64,000 nt of DNA from Macrophomina tecta (Eukaryota > Ascomycota > Dothideomycetes > Botryosphaeriales > Botryosphaeriaceae): assembly GCA_024180945.1 (NCBI GenBank), contig JAKSGN010000035.1:806001-870000 (forward strand), in the 5' to 3' direction. The position numbers and the translations under genes were made by a program. The notes under the pieces are model-generated. The model saw nothing but the letters and a program-made list of their open reading frames with translations. It searched no databases and had not been told where the DNA came from. Shown piece by piece: positions 1 to 12,218 of the stretch (position 1 is its first letter; each line of letters begins with the position of its first letter).

Positions 1-1861
1 ATAGGGCTGGGATTGTGGCTTTTCCGAGGAGTTTTTGATTGGTGCTTGCAGGGTGTTGGATCTATTGGTCGGATTGGCGAATGCGCTTCTATTGGATTTT
101 TGTTAGTGTGTATGCAAGTTGGATTGGAAAGAGGTATGGCGGGAAATTCTCTGTGTCTTGTGGGTTGTTGGCGCTGGAGGTCTGGGCCCCTGTGCTGATT
201 CGCACATCGGCGAGGCGAGAGGGGGAGTTTGTTTTTCGGCGATCTTTCATGGGGGGTTTCTTCATGTGCTGAGCACGGGAGGGAAAGGGCTGAGTGGCTG
301 TGCTTGGGAGCTAGCTATGGGCGCGGGATTGATGAGTTGTGCGTGTGTGTGTATGTGTTTGGGGTGGTTTTTGGGTGGTGGGGGAAGGACAGCAAATCAG
401 CGATAGAGACGCGAGAGGGGACAAGGACGCTCGCCGGTGGTGAGCCGGGATGCGAGGCCATTAGTTTGCTTTCGCGCTGCGGTTCCGGAGTAGAAAAAAG
501 TGTGGTATTGTACATGTGAGACTGTTACTGCCCGGACAGAAGATACATATTCATCCAGTACCTCCATTGTCAAGGTGACTCCCCATCAGCACGGATATTT
601 GGTGTTTTTGTTCTGCCAATTCTTCGGAGTCGCCACCTTGAAAGTACGGTAGAGCACTTCTTGCCGCCGAAATACCGGTGGCACCAAGCATAGCAACAAC
701 CATACGTAGTCAGTCTCGGATTCGTACGAGCGATCCGACAAAATCAGCAAAGTATATACAGGCAATTCGTCCGAAGTGCTCCCTTACCTTTCCTGTCAGA
801 CTTGCGATATGTGACCACGACAAAGTAATGTTCGGGTTGTGGCCACAGGATCTCATCACTATTGCCATTATTTCGGTCTGAACAGTTTTGAAATGCCCTG
901 CTTTACTCCCGTTAATGTCGCCATCGATGCCGTCCAGCTGATCAGACTCGAGGTTGAATGATCTCACAGGCCTGTCCACGACCAAGCACACGGGAGTCTT
1001 TAATTATGCCTCGTCAACCCCACTGTCTCGCTTTATTTTCACTCCCCTGTAAAACTTGTCTTGCGACACACAGTCTTTCCGTGCCGTCCGAGCCGAGGAA
1101 CAGGAGGGGACGTCCTAAGCGTCTCCGACGGTTGGTGCAAGGCACTCTTGCCAACAACACCAGATTGCCGGAACTCCCAACAACTAAAATTCGGGTGGGG
1201 TGATGAGGAAAGGATCCGTCCCGCATTCCTCTCCCGAGCATCCCGCGAGCGACCCGGCGTCAAGGTCAAACTTCCGAAATTTAGCAAGCGCGGGAATGGC
1301 GGTCGGACTGGGGTCCTTCCAGGATCTTCTGGAACGTATCTTGCGTCATGGCCGGTGAGTTTTCATCCCCAGACACACCGTAATTTTTGGTTCCCTCTTC
1401 ACGAGCTTTCTCGCATTCGGATCTCTTCCGTTCATTCGGGCTTTCATCGAACGCGCATAGTTTTGCATCGGCGGAGAAATTGCAAGGCGAAGCTCACCCC
1501 CTTGCAAACCTTCTGAAAAATCAAATCTTCTTGAGCCACGTTGGCCGGGACAAGCGGGGCGATCCCCAGGATTTATTCTGTGGCACCCCCGTCTGTATTT
1601 ACAGCTGGGGACAGGGGTCCTGGACTGTGGGGTAAGTCGTGCCAGTGACCGCACTCACGAGTCATTCGAGATCTGCGTGTGTATCTGCAGACGTCTCGTG
1701 GGTCAATTGAAGCTGAGGCCGGCAAAAAGGCCATGACCGGGGGGCTGGAGAGATTGACAATGTCGGGAGAAGCATGACGGACAGCAAGCTTTCTCGTGAC
1801 AATTATGAATTGAGTATGATTTTGACTACCCGCAGTGATGATAGCTTTCAGACTTTGCGAC
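1..1861. other. Gene-free stretch, nothing recognisable
   Basis: No reading frame here has recognisable protein content or plausible exon structure; the longest frames are arginine/serine-rich chance translations overlapping on both strands. The first 500 bases are G/T-rich on the plus strand. The only structure I see is a weak imperfect hairpin at 571-640. It lies downstream of the minus-strand galactonate dehydratase and may include its 3' UTR. Confidence 0.6.
571..640. repeat. Imperfect inverted repeat (hairpin)
   Basis: The left arm CAAGGTGACTCC is mirrored by GGAGTCGCCACCTTG on the right, with a three-base insertion and a loop of about 43 bases. It does not resemble the 87-bp palindrome family elsewhere in the window. 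It could be a relic or chance. Confidence 0.35.
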
Positions 1862-3230
1862 TTACCACTCCCGGATGCTTCCATCGGGACCGTAGAATTC
1901 TCCGTTCGGCCACGGCGTTGACGTCTGCGCAACCTTGCGGACAAGCTCTTCGTTGATTTCGATACCCAAACCCGGCCCAGTCAGCGCGTCCACGAAGCCG
2001 TCCTTGACATTGAAAACGCTGGCGTCGACGACGTAACTGTGGATATCGAAGTCGCCCGCTTCGGTGTTGTAATGGATGCCTTGCGACATTTCCTGGATCA
2101 CGTGGTTGGGGGTGGAAATACCGATTTGCAGGCAGGCAGCCAGGGCAATGGGACCCAAAGGGCAATGCGGTGCTATCGCGACTGCGTACATGGATCAGGT
2201 GAGCAATTTGGCGGTGAAGCAAGGGCTTGGATTATAACGGAGACTCACCATCATACGCCTCAGCCATGGCGGCGATCCTTCTGATCTCGGAGATGCCGCC
2301 ACAGTGAGAAACATCCGGTTGCAATATGTCGACCGACGCATCTATCGAGCCTCAGCATTCTATTTGACTTTCGCAGATCATATGATGACGTACCCTGCAG
2401 GAATCGCTTGACGTCCCATCGGTTGAAAAGCCGTTCACCAAGAGCGATGGGGCATGTTGTCAACTCGGAGATTTGCTTAACGCCCTCCGGATGCTCTGAT
2501 AGGAGGGGTTCTTCTATGAAGAGCGGGTGATAAGGCTCCAGGGCCTTGGCGAGCTGTTTTGCCATGGGCTTATGCACGCGTCCGTGGAAGTCCATTGCGG
2601 CATCCATTCCGAGAGCCTTCACGGTCTTGAGGCGCTCGACGGCGGACTCGAGCACGCTGGGGGAGTCGAGCCAGTTCATGTCCTCGGTGGCATTCATTTT
2701 GACGGCCTTGAATCCCTGGGCCTTTCGAGCCTTGGCAGCACCCTCGACGTCGTTTGGCCTGTTTCCCCCAATCCAGGCGTACACCGACACCTTGTTGCGC
2801 ACCTTGCCTCCGAGAAGCTGATGGATAGGTTGGCCGAGCCTGCGGCCTTTCAAATCCCAGAGAGCAATATCAATCCCGGACAGCGCACTCATGAAGACCG
2901 GGCCGCCTCTGTAGAAGCCTGAGTGTGCTGTTAATTCGGTTCACAAGCCGAGCAGAGCGCACATACCAAGACGCCATATCAATTGCCAGATGTGCTCAAT
3001 GTCGTCGGCATCAAGGCCGAGGATGCGTGTCTTGAACTCATTCAGGGTGCCTTCAATGGCTTCGGTATGACTGTGGACCTTCTGAGCCTGTGTTGTAGCT
3101 GGCGGGGCGGTGGTACCTACCCCTCCAGAGTAGCTTCGCCCCATCCAAAGTTGCCAGCGTCGTCGGTGATCTTAACGAACAACCACCTGGGAACAACGCG
3201 GAAGTACTCTAGGTTCTTGATGGGAGCCAT
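1862..3230 (-). CDS. D-galactonate dehydratase-like protein (enolase superfamily)
   Basis: Predicted to remove water from a sugar acid (galactonate to 2-keto-3-deoxygalactonate) in cytosolic sugar-acid catabolism. Five exons, on the minus strand: 3230-3121, 3070-2967, 2918-2394, 2350-2249 and 2181-1862, giving 386 aa, close to bacterial DgoD length. Introns are 50, 48, 43 and 67 nt with GT..AG ends. The first exon reads [18 protein letters not shown], the usual start of the family. Visible active-site elements: DFHGR (Asp181, His183), FIEEP (Glu207/208), ALGER (Glu233) and APHCPLGP (His286), matching the metal ligands and catalytic histidines of the mandelate racemase/DgoD group. It is divergent from the phosphoesterase gene across 341 bp. 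Related fungal sugar-acid dehydratases have similar folds, so the exact substrate is inferred from similarity to DgoD. Confidence 0.9.
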
Positions 3231-3571
3231 GGCGATGGGATTTGCAGAGTCAATGGCAGCGTGGGAGCCACGGCGTATGTATTGAAGTCACAGTGCGAGC
3301 CGCTCCGGCTAACGCGCTCGCGGCCGCCCGGCATCGGTGCAAAGCGACAGCGACTGGACTCCACAGCATCCGCGGATAAGTTTCCGTTCGCGTTGGGAAG
3401 AGATTGCGGGGAAAAGCGGCTGTGGGCGCAGCTCGGCCTCTGCGCAACTCCTCCGCCACACCTGCAATTGCCGACGCGGGCAGCGAGACAGACACCAGCC
3501 CCAGCCTTCAACCTGCCTATACGCGCCCTCCGTATCGCTAGCGGGCTTCTGGACAGCCAGGGGCTCTGAAG
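3231..3571. promoter_or_regulatory. Shared divergent promoter interval
   Basis: The 341 bases between the two divergent start codons must contain both promoters. No clear TATA box is visible; the DNA is GC-rich with several CCGCGG/GCGG-type stretches. Co-regulation of the two genes is possible but not shown by the sequence. Confidence 0.4.
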
Positions 3572-4816
3572 ATGGCTCCAGAGCGGCGACTGCGCAGGAC
3601 GCGGTTCGTGTGCATCTCAGACACGCACAACCAGACGCCCAAGCTGCCTGCCGGAGACGTGCTCATCCATGCCGGCGACCTCACTAATCACGGCAGCGTC
3701 TCAGAGCTCCGCAGGACGGTCGCATGGCTGGAGAAGGCAGATTTCGAGGCCAAGCTCGTGGTAGCTGGTACCGGTCCGCGCTGCCGCCTGCAAGACATCA
3801 GCTAACTGGGACGCCTTGCAGGAAACCACGACATCACCCTGGACCAGCCCTTCTACTCCCAGCACGCCGCTTCCTTCCACAACCAGCACCCTCAAGCCCC
3901 TGCTGAATGCATTCAGCTCTTGAAGTCGTCTCCGTCCATCACCTTCCTCCAGCACGAAGCTCGCTCCATACGGTTGAAGAACCCGGACGGCCCTCGTACC
4001 TCTTTCAATGTCTTCGGCAGCCCATATTCCCCTGAGTGCGGCACTTGGGCCTTTCAGTACAAGCGTGGCAGTGGATACAGGCTGTGGGACGAGATACCGT
4101 TGGACACGGATGTGCTGATCACCCATGCTCCCCCGCGATTTCACTGTGATATGAATTCCAAGGGCATTGCGGACGGCTGTGAGGAGCTGCGAGAGGCTCT
4201 AATGCGCATTCGACCACCGCTGCATGTGTGCGGACATCGGCATGAGGGGAGGGGATCTGAGCGCGTCCGCTGGAAGATCGACCTGCCAATCGCAGGTCTG
4301 CTGGAAGACGGGTCAGACGTTTGGATCGATCCTGGAGCAGGCAGTAACAAGCAGTCGCTTGTGGACCTCAGCCCGAGAGGGGGCAGGCCAATTAACAATG
4401 ACTTCGTCCACACCAGCAGCGTCGTGTCCAACATTGTGTCGTTTACGTCCACTCCAGCCTCGCCAATTCAGCAGAAAGCCTCGTCGCAGCCTGATGTCAT
4501 TGCTCCCACTTATGCCAATCCTCGCCATGGCTCCGTGGCCACAAGTTCTAGCAGCCTTAGCAGAACGTTCCAGCCATCGCAGGCCGACCAGACTACCGCG
4601 ATTGCGACAGCTCAAACGCGAGAGGACGGACAACTCATCTCTCGCTTAGACAGCAGGCGAGCGGCAGCGCTATTGGGCAGGATGGGCAAGCGGGAGACAT
4701 GCGTTGTGAACGCGGCAATCATGGCTCAAAGCCACGGGACGGGCGGACCGAGGCGCTTGAACAAGGCGATCGTTGTGGACGTCGATCTGCCCGTGTGGCC
4801 GACTGAGGTTCATTAA
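3572..4816 (+). CDS. Calcineurin-like metallophosphoesterase
   Basis: Two exons, 3572-3767 and 3822-4816, joined across a 54-nt intron (GTACCG..GCAG), give 396 aa. The splice is required to restore the metal-binding GNHD motif (residues 66-69), which the intron splits. Other family motifs are in order: SDTHN (Asp17, His19), GDL (Asp36), THAPP (His167) and CGHRHEG (203-209). This is the MPPED1/239-type branch of the family, whose members are dinuclear-metal phosphoesterases of mostly unknown natural substrate. A Ser/Thr-rich, poorly conserved linker (about residues 255-340) precedes a C-terminal block ending RRLNKAIVVDVDLPVW, which is typical of fungal members. It was probably a cytosolic protein, as no signal peptide or membrane segment is seen. 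Function beyond phosphoesterase is not inferable. Confidence 0.88.
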
Positions 4817-5777
4817 TGTTGCACAGTCGGCCGGGCATGGTGTGCCGTTCACGCAGCGTGAGTTCACGGCAGCAGCCTCAAGGCGGCTACCCGAGGGCCT
4901 GCAGCGGGCTTCAGCAATCATGGAGGCACACGTAAGGAATGGGTCCGGCGGGCTCCACGTGCGCCGGAAGCGGCTAGGGTAGAGAAGGTCAACCTTATCG
5001 ATTGGTGTCATCCGCAGGTGGTGGACGTGATGGTGGACTTGCCCACTCGGACCAGCTCAGCAGACAGGCCGGGCCCCTGTAGGCGGCACATGATAGGACG
5101 GGGGCTTCTGGCGGAACGGAACGAGGTCGCGGATTGAGGCATTTCAGGGAAGGGAGCGGTTGTCGGACAGGGCGATCAGTAGGAGATCCTGCCCAGATCC
5201 GCGAGGATGAGCGTGGCAGTTGCCGTGCAGCGGTGCAGCGAGCAGGACGGGCTGCGAGTGCGCAATCCTGCACCCCACGGTCTTGGGCCCTGTGCGGGCC
5301 GTGAGTGGGCGCGTAGGCGCTGGCCGGTTGCCCGTCACACCACGGGTATTCCAGAAGGGACGGGCGCGCGTGCGACCTGAGACGGCCGACACGGGCGCAG
5401 CAAAGGCCGGGCTCAGGGTACATGGCAGAGGGGGGTGTCAGGCAGGCGCTGGCGGGAGGCCCGGCGGGGCGTGGCTGATTGGGCGGGTGTTTGCTAACCG
5501 CTGCGGCGGCCGCGACACCCGCGGCTTGGGCGGGCGCGGAGGGTGATTTGGCTGCTTGTCGCTGGATGGGGCAGGGCCGGTCACGATACGGGCCTTCGGC
5601 GCTTGGCCGCGCAGGTGGAGGGCCGTGGGGAGGGGAGCGCAGGCACAGGCAGGGCAGGGCGTGATCGGACGCAGCCCACGAGGATGATCCAATGACGCCC
5701 TTGTGGGCGCTGATGTCTGCTTGCTGGGAGTGTTGAACACCCCCGGGACATCAATAAGCAGCGCCGTGCCACTCCGG

Positions 5778-5816
<39 letters not shown>

Positions 5817-6507
5817 TGCTGCTTAAGCCCTGCTGCCCTGCCCTCAATCAAAGCCCCATCGAGAGCCCCGTCGTTGCGCTCGCTCCCGCCGCCCACCGAC
5901 CCCCCGCCACCACTTGCGCTCGCTCTTATATGGCGCTGGCTGGACCGCCGCGTGCCTGAGCCTCTAGTCTGCTAGTGGAGCGCCATCGTCGCAGTACTAG
6001 CACCGTTGACGTAGCCCGAGCACGCACCTCACCGCTCCGATCCTGCATTCCGCCCGCCCTAGGCTTGCTTTGCTCAGCCCCGTTCCTGCTACTCGTTCAC
6101 GGCCTCTCCGCCGTCGTGCCTGCTGCTCACTCGCACCAATTCTCTGCGCGGCCTCCAGCTTTGCCACGTTCCACCGGCCGACGCGCCTTCCGACCCGTGC
6201 GTCCACTGATTCGCCGCGGATCTCGTGGGGCGACAATCGGCAGGCGAGAGGCACTGGTCTCTCCACGATCTCCTGAAGACCCCCGGGCCACCATCTCACC
6301 GTCACCAACCATCCCGACCCTGCCCGCACACTGACGCTGGGCCGTCGTCCGCTCATACATCCACCTAATGATCCATTCGCAATCATATCCGCCTGCATCC
6401 ATTCCTTTGCTTTAGCCTGCAATACTTCCGTCCGCCGCGCGATCCCCCACCGCCAGCCTGGCGGCTTCCCAACCACCCAACGTCACTCTGCACAACCACA
6501 ATCGAAT
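4817..6507. other. Intergenic region and probable long 5' leader of the J-domain gene
   Basis: No convincing coding sequence. The first kilobase is GC-rich without structure. From about 5840 to 6507 the plus strand is C/T-rich, which is typical of fungal 5' untranslated leaders. A TATA-like TTATAT lies at 5928-5933. A trinucleotide microsatellite occurs at 5778-5822. Confidence 0.5.
5778..5822. repeat. CGT/CGC trinucleotide microsatellite
   Basis: A run of CGT followed by about ten CGC units, ending in GCTGCTGCT. Frames through it encode only poly-Arg, poly-Ala or poly-Gly. It lies upstream of the probable J-domain gene leader and is likely length-polymorphic. Confidence 0.9.
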
Positions 6508-8607
6508 ATGGGTTCGCCACTACCCCCGGACCCCTATGCCGCTCTTGGTGTTGCAAAGGACGCAACTGCCGCCGCCATTAAGACGGCATACCGCAAGCTA
6601 GCTCTCAAGAGCCATCCCGACAAATTCCCCGATCCGGCCCAGAAGGCCGAAAAGGCGGCCGAGTTCCACAAGATCCAACAGGCATACGAGATCCTTGGCG
6701 ACGACGACAAGCGAGAACGCTACAATGCACAGGTGCGCCTTGCTGAGCTGAGGAGGGAGCACATGGAAAGGCAGCAGGCCAGAGGTGCTGCTACGAAGAC
6801 GGCCGAAGCCCGCCCGGCCGCCGCCGCCAACTACGACATCAGGACTCCTTCTGGCACCACCACCTACGCCTCCCCTCGCGCTTCCAGACCCTATGAGGAG
6901 TCCAGGTCTCGACCAGCCTACGACGAGGATGACTACGAACCTCAGGCCAAGCCCCGGAGCACAAAGTACGTGTACAGTCGCCCTCGCGCCGCTTCGCCAC
7001 CTCGCGTGTCGCGCGGAGTCAAGATCTTCTTCGGCGGCGGTAGCAGTCATGCCCGCTCCAAGGCCAGAGATCAGGAGAAGAAGAGGGAACGCGTGGAGAA
7101 ATTCGTTCCGGTGAACAATGACAGCGACTCGGAAGAGCGCTACCGCTATGACGAGATGAAGAGAAGAGCAAAGTTGCAGGCCCAACGCCAGGAGATGGAA
7201 GAGGAGGACAGGCGGAGAAGGGAGGAAGATGATTTCAGGAGGCGGGCCGAGGCAGATCGCAGACGGGATGAGGAGATGGCAAGGGAACGCGAGGCATCTC
7301 GCAGGTCTTCAAGCCGGCGGCCAGATCGAGATTCCTACAAGTACTTGGACCAGGAACAAGCAGCGAGGGAACACATGTCGAGGAATCGTGGTGCGTCTAC
7401 TGCTGCAGAAGACCGGGAACCTGTGCGACCTGCGGCAACTTCCCGAACTTCCTCAAAGTACGCGCAAGTGCGACCGAAGAAGGAGAGCTCCAAGCGTTCC
7501 TCCGAAAAATCGAAAGACCGGATCCTTGCAGGCGTCAAGTACGGACGCGGAACCCGCGAGAAGGAACGCAAGTCCGCAAGAGCTAACGAATCCGAGTATG
7601 AGGAGGAGCGGAGAAGGCCCACGCTTGAAAAAGCGGACTCCTCCCCTGCCAACATGAGGACAGCGCAAAGATCTGCAACAATCGATCCTTATCCCACCAG
7701 GGAAAGAGAAGAGGCTCAAGCTGCCCACCCAAGGATCCGACGCGCTGATACAATGCCCGCCCCAAGTCCTTCAAAGTCCTCGCAGCGCGAAGAGGCAAAG
7801 GCCAACACCTCCAAAATTCGCACCGAGATACCGAAGCATGTACAACACGATTCTGGCTATTCATCGCCCAGCACTTCTTCCTCAGAAAAGGAGAGGGAAA
7901 GCAAGAATGCTGCATCGTCGCGCAAGACAACGACAACTCAGTACCGATATGGTGCCGATGGTGGTGTTGCCGTTGGCAATGACGACGTTTACCACACTGT
8001 GACGGTAGAACCACCAAGCAGCAGTGGTACTGATTCTCGCAAGACTGCTAGCCGCTCTCCTCTGCGCGAACGTGGTCGAGAGCGTGAGGATGACGACAGT
8101 GGCCGCACCGCACACCCCCCGCCAAACCCCACGCGCTACACATATCCTGCTGAAACGGAGACACGTAGACCGCATGCATCGCGCACGGTTTCTTCGCGCA
8201 ATGTTCCTCCAGCGGTCAGCCGGTCCCCCCAAAGAGAACGGGACCGGGGCTACGATCGGGGTCGCACTTATGTGGTCTCGCCTGATCGCGCACGTGGATA
8301 CTCTCACGACCGGGACTATGAACGCTCACGGGGCTCCAACACCTTTTTCGGAGAAATACCAAAGCAGGCAGGCGAGCCGCTGCGCCGCGGCGATGTTCCA
8401 CCGGTTGTCCGCCCAACGATGAGACGTGGTGAAAGTTACTCAAAGAACGATGTAAACTGGGCCCGCAAATACTCAGCCGCTGATATCAGCTATGCGCCGA
8501 GGAGTCGCGAAAGAAGTGCCACAAACGGTGTTAAGCAAGCTTATGCCTTCCCCAATGTGGATCTTGGCAAACCTCCGCTCCAGCGCAATCACACGATGGC
8601 TTATTAA
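6508..8607 (+). CDS. N-terminal J-domain protein with long charged disordered tail
   Basis: A single-exon gene of 699 aa. Residues 8-70 are a canonical J domain: DPYAALGV start, YRKLALKSHPDKF with the HPD triad at 36-38 that stimulates Hsp70 ATPase, and a helix IV ending in KRERYNAQ. There is no Gly/Phe region, no zinc-finger and no C-terminal substrate-binding domain, so it is a class III (DnaJC-like) co-chaperone. Residues about 195-290 are a highly charged Glu/Arg-rich segment likely to form a helix or coiled coil. The remainder is Ser/Arg/Pro-rich and probably disordered. A conserved-looking C-terminus (FFGEIPKQ, then WARKYSAADISYAPRSRE) may be a binding motif. The start is the first ATG and begins the J domain immediately. 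The function outside Hsp70 partnership is unknown. Confidence 0.92.
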   Translation: MGSPLPPDPYAALGVAKDATAAAIKTAYRKLALKSHPDKFPDPAQKAEKAAEFHKIQQAYEILGDDDKRERYNAQVRLAELRREHMERQQARGAATKTAEARPAAAANYDIRTPSGTTTYASPRASRPYEESRSRPAYDEDDYEPQAKPRSTKYVYSRPRAASPPRVSRGVKIFFGGGSSHARSKARDQEKKRERVEKFVPVNNDSDSEERYRYDEMKRRAKLQAQRQEMEEEDRRRREEDDFRRRAEADRRRDEEMAREREASRRSSSRRPDRDSYKYLDQEQAAREHMSRNRGASTAAEDREPVRPAATSRTSSKYAQVRPKKESSKRSSEKSKDRILAGVKYGRGTREKERKSARANESEYEEERRRPTLEKADSSPANMRTAQRSATIDPYPTREREEAQAAHPRIRRADTMPAPSPSKSSQREEAKANTSKIRTEIPKHVQHDSGYSSPSTSSSEKERESKNAASSRKTTTTQYRYGADGGVAVGNDDVYHTVTVEPPSSSGTDSRKTASRSPLRERGREREDDDSGRTAHPPPNPTRYTYPAETETRRPHASRTVSSRNVPPAVSRSPQRERDRGYDRGRTYVVSPDRARGYSHDRDYERSRGSNTFFGEIPKQAGEPLRRGDVPPVVRPTMRRGESYSKNDVNWARKYSAADISYAPRSRERSATNGVKQAYAFPNVDLGKPPLQRNHTMAY

Positions 8608-11141
8608 TCGTCCGGAACCGTTGGATTTCGCGTACTGTAGGTGATAGAGAAGAGATGGAGGGAGAGGTCTGCGTTAGAAGGATGGCTTCTTTTCGTTGCT
8701 GCTCTTTTTACAACGCAGACTTGACTCCGTGGGTTCGAGTAATCTTTTTTTTTTTATTGATTGTCCGGTTTTACGCATCTTATATCGCAACTCTACAAGA
8801 AGAATCCATCGATATGACGGGAATGCGATGGTCTGGTTCAAGGATGGCGAAATATCAGGCGAAACGTGTGGGTAAAGGGATATCGTCAAACGAAGACATG
8901 AATTCTCTGGGTTATGGCTTTTTTCTTCTTCTTTACTACGTACTGCGTATCAGGGCGGCTGTCTCGAGAACAGTTCTAACGGCCTGTACGACCAATTTTG
9001 GCGGACGATTGTTGGTGGGGAGGTGTCATCAGTTGTGAGTGCTACGCATGCGCACGCGCATTGCGTTCGTCTTTTTTTCCCTTCTTCTTTCTCTTTTCGG
9101 TTGCGGATGACTTCGTCTCCATTTATTCCCGCAATACTATTTATCACAAAGGTCTCTTGCTCGATCTTTGCGCGCCAAGTGGGAGGGTCTTCCTTTATAC
9201 CTGTAAATGGTGAATTGGAACGCTGTTTCCTCTTGTTGACGAGCTTCATGATATTTTGCTTTCCCCCCGACTTTTGCTCTCGGTACATACAAAAACGCAA
9301 AACACCACTGCGCTTATACCACACTTTCTGCTATACACGAATATCAATTTTTGCAAATCACAGGTCTTGCGTCCGTCTCGACCTTATGCGTTCCTTTTGC
9401 GGATTTGCCTCTCTGCTTGCGACTACTTCGTTGGTCGAGTGCCTGATCTTTCGTGCACGCTCTCCACCACTTGGATCTAGCTTCACATGTACATACACAG
9501 GGCAAATCGATGTCTCAGCGAAGAGAAATTCTTTTGAGTCTCTGCATGACTGCGGTGCACGCGTCGCGGTGGGCGGATGCACAGCAACTAACCGCACGCA
9601 CGCCTGACCCGCCCTGGATCGCGTCGTCGCCCCAACAGTCGCGCAAGCTAGACTCATAAAAATCCTCGGCAACGTTGGTCCGTCTGGCCTTTTTCTCTCA
9701 CTTTCTCCCGACGCGTGATCTGTTTGCTTTTTTCTTTTTTTTTTTCTTTCCCCCTTGGCTGGGGGCGAGGGTGTCGGGCAGCCAGGCCGTCCGAAGTCCA
9801 GATGCGCGAAAAATCGTTTGGATGTTCCTTGCAGATGATACGATTGCTTTTTGCGCCGCCGTCCGAGGGCCGCCCGGATGCATGTGCGTTTATTATGCGA
9901 ACGGCAGCGGAGTGGAATGGGAGGGTTGGAGGGGGAAAAAAGCAAGGTGCCCGGCTAGCTGAAAATGCCAGGCTTGACAGCGACACGCCGGGGAGTATCG
10001 AGAGGAGGAGAACTATCCCATTTTCGCCGGCACCATACAAGAGTGTTGTAGGGATGTTACTTGTTGGATGGGTAAGCGGGACGGGTCTGGATAGTTGGAG
10101 AGCCAGGACTCTGATTGGTTGGAGGGATTGCCGATTGTGGGTGTGTGATGTGTGTCTGTGTGTCTTGGTGGAGCCGCGCTAGGCGTTATGTCTGTCTCTC
10201 TTTTCAGCAGTCTTTGTGCTTTTCTCGGGGAAAAGGTGCGGCGCGTCCAGGGAGGGGTGGAAAAACCACGCAGCAGCGGCCCTGATTTTGGCGGGCGCTT
10301 AGGAGGGTGGGCTTGTGTGGGGCGAGGGGTTGCCTGTCAGCAGGGCGAGTAGCTTGCGGTGCGTGGCTGCGATGGCTGTGGAGGGAAGAAAAGAAGACGG
10401 AGGGTGTGTGGTGGGGTGGGGTAGAGGGCGAGGGTCGAAGACATGGCGGCCAAGCGAGAGACAGTCCAGCCCTTGTGCGACAGAAACGAATAAGCAGAGC
10501 ACACCTTCTTCCTTCCCGGCTGGGACTGCAGCCGCAGCGAGTCTTTCTCGCCGCGAGGCGGACGATGGCCCAAATTCTGTTGGTCCTCGCCGCATTGCGA
10601 GCGTTCTGATACTGACGCTCCAGCTCGTCCTCGCCGCGGGGCGTCCTGACATGCTGATTCTGCAGTGGAGAAGAGTATCGCACATTTGGGCATGTCTCGG
10701 AATAGAGTTTCTCGGTCAGGCTGTGGAGTAGCCAATAATCCGAATAATGAGGGGGCGTGGAGGTATCCGCCTGGACATAGACGTAATCGGTCTGCCTGGA
10801 CGGATGCTTCAGCTCCTCATGCAACACTGTTGACGCCGACCTCGCATGCATCCTGCTGTGGAAAATACAGACATTTGAGTGACCTTCCTCCTTCTGCCAG
10901 CGCCGTGTGGACGCCCGCAACTCGCGTGACCGACTCCAGACGCGGCCGCCCGAGAGACATGCATATCGTGCAACCCACATCCCCTCCCGCCGAAAGCCTC
11001 CACGACATATCTGCGTGTGATACCGACGCCTGCGAAAACGCCCCATCCACCCGTCATCGCGCTCATGTCGAATCATCGGGGATTCGGGCCTATTATCCTT
11101 GCTTTGGCGTTTTTTTTTTTTTTTCATGTGTTTGCTTACGC

Positions 11142-11230
11142 CCGCGCACGTTTCCCTCCTGCCCGGGAAGGATTGCTGACGGAATACGTGCATGCTGAAA
11201 TGTGTGGGGGCCAAGAAGCGGGCGTGGGTG
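11142..11230. repeat. Dispersed ~89-bp repeat, copy 1
   Basis: Matches 40282-40368 at roughly 80 percent by eye, in the same orientation. The shared core includes CCGCGCACGTTTCC, GAAGGATTGCTGA and TACGTGCATGCT. Flanks differ on both sides. Origin is unknown; it could be a fragment of a transposon tail. Confidence 0.7.
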
Positions 11231-11553
11231 TTGGGGAACAAGCGCCCCAGCCTTATCCAAACCTTTCTTATCCTTCGGTCTTCCGGTTGGCCTGCACTCC
11301 TCCACCTTCCTTACGTCAGACGTGACAAACGTACACACGTGTTTTGCGTTCCTGCGGGGTCCAAGCCTCTCCCACACCACGTCAGGACGAGTGGAGGATG
11401 AGTATGGAAAGGATCAAAATGTTCTGTTTCCGCAGGACATGTTTCGCTACCCTACGCAAGATAGCACATGGGATGGTAGAGAAATCATCCTCGACTCTGC
11501 GAACCACGAGATCCAGTGATAGCAATCCCATCACCGATATGTACTGCATGGCC

Positions 11554-11640
11554 CATGGGGAGTTGAAGCATTCGTCCGGACGTGAGTGTCATTGACATTG
11601 AAGAGCATTGACGTCCAGAGGACTGCTTCAACTCCCCATG
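11554..11640. repeat. 87-bp palindromic MITE-like repeat, copy 1
   Basis: The arms CATGGGGAGTTGAAGC and GCTTCAACTCCCCATG (with an intervening G/A mismatch region) form a long hairpin with a variable central loop. It belongs to a family of nine copies in the window. It lies in gene-free DNA about 580 bp beyond the protease gene's stop codon. Confidence 0.88.
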
Positions 11641-12218
11641 GCCTGTTCACTCCAAGGCCAAATTCGCTGTTGCCCACTGTGATAGGTCGTACAGGTCTCT
11701 CATAGCCAAAGTACAAGAGACATTCCGTACTAGCAGTCCGATTGGCTGGTTTGCTCATGAGCTCCGCGAACGCCTATTTCATTTCAGCAGATGAATTAGT
11801 CTTCACAACACTACCTTAACATAGTAGCATCACACGCATACTTCCATGGCAAAAGCTACAAGCAATACTCTCAACGAAGAGAAAACGAACACAGAACAAA
11901 ACGCAGCCGCCCGCAAACCCAGTGCAAACGCCTCTTGCAGGACCAACTCATGAAACAGATTACGCGCAAAATATCCAGAGCAGGCGACCAACTGGATCGG
12001 AGAGAGAGAAGTAAGAAAACAAGGAAGTGTAAAAAGCGATAAACAAGAATCCGCCGCCCATCCCATCAATCATCTCTCGTCGCATCGTCCGCCAACCCAT
12101 GAATTTTCCCTGTCTGATTTTCCCCTTACCCGTTCTTTAGAAACCCATCATGCCCATTCGTAGCAATCATCGATACGGTCGTTCGTCATCATGATAATGC
12201 CTTCCACCTGTCCCCGAT

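Larger units (their letters stand above)
8608..12218. other. 3.6-kb gene-free interval between J-domain and protease genes
   Basis: No supported gene. The first 700 bases after the stop codon are T-rich and probably contain the J-domain gene 3' UTR. Long frames here, including a 345-codon minus-strand frame at 10204-11241, are low-complexity Arg/Ser/His chance translations without domains. The interval contains a T15 run at 11110-11124, one dispersed 89-bp repeat and one 87-bp palindrome. A non-coding transcript cannot be excluded. Confidence 0.55.

Noticed and set aside
1061..1654. Overlapping frames of 100-150 codons on both strands
   Set aside because: No recognisable motifs, low-complexity composition, no splice structure.
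6598..7185. 195-codon frame antisense to the J-domain gene
   Set aside because: Mirror of the repetitive coding strand; composition is Val/Gly/Leu-rich as expected for a shadow frame.
10204..11241. 345-codon minus-strand open frame
   Set aside because: Arg/Ser/His-rich chance translation with no domain, crossing a T15 run and a dispersed repeat; no exon signals or conserved motifs.
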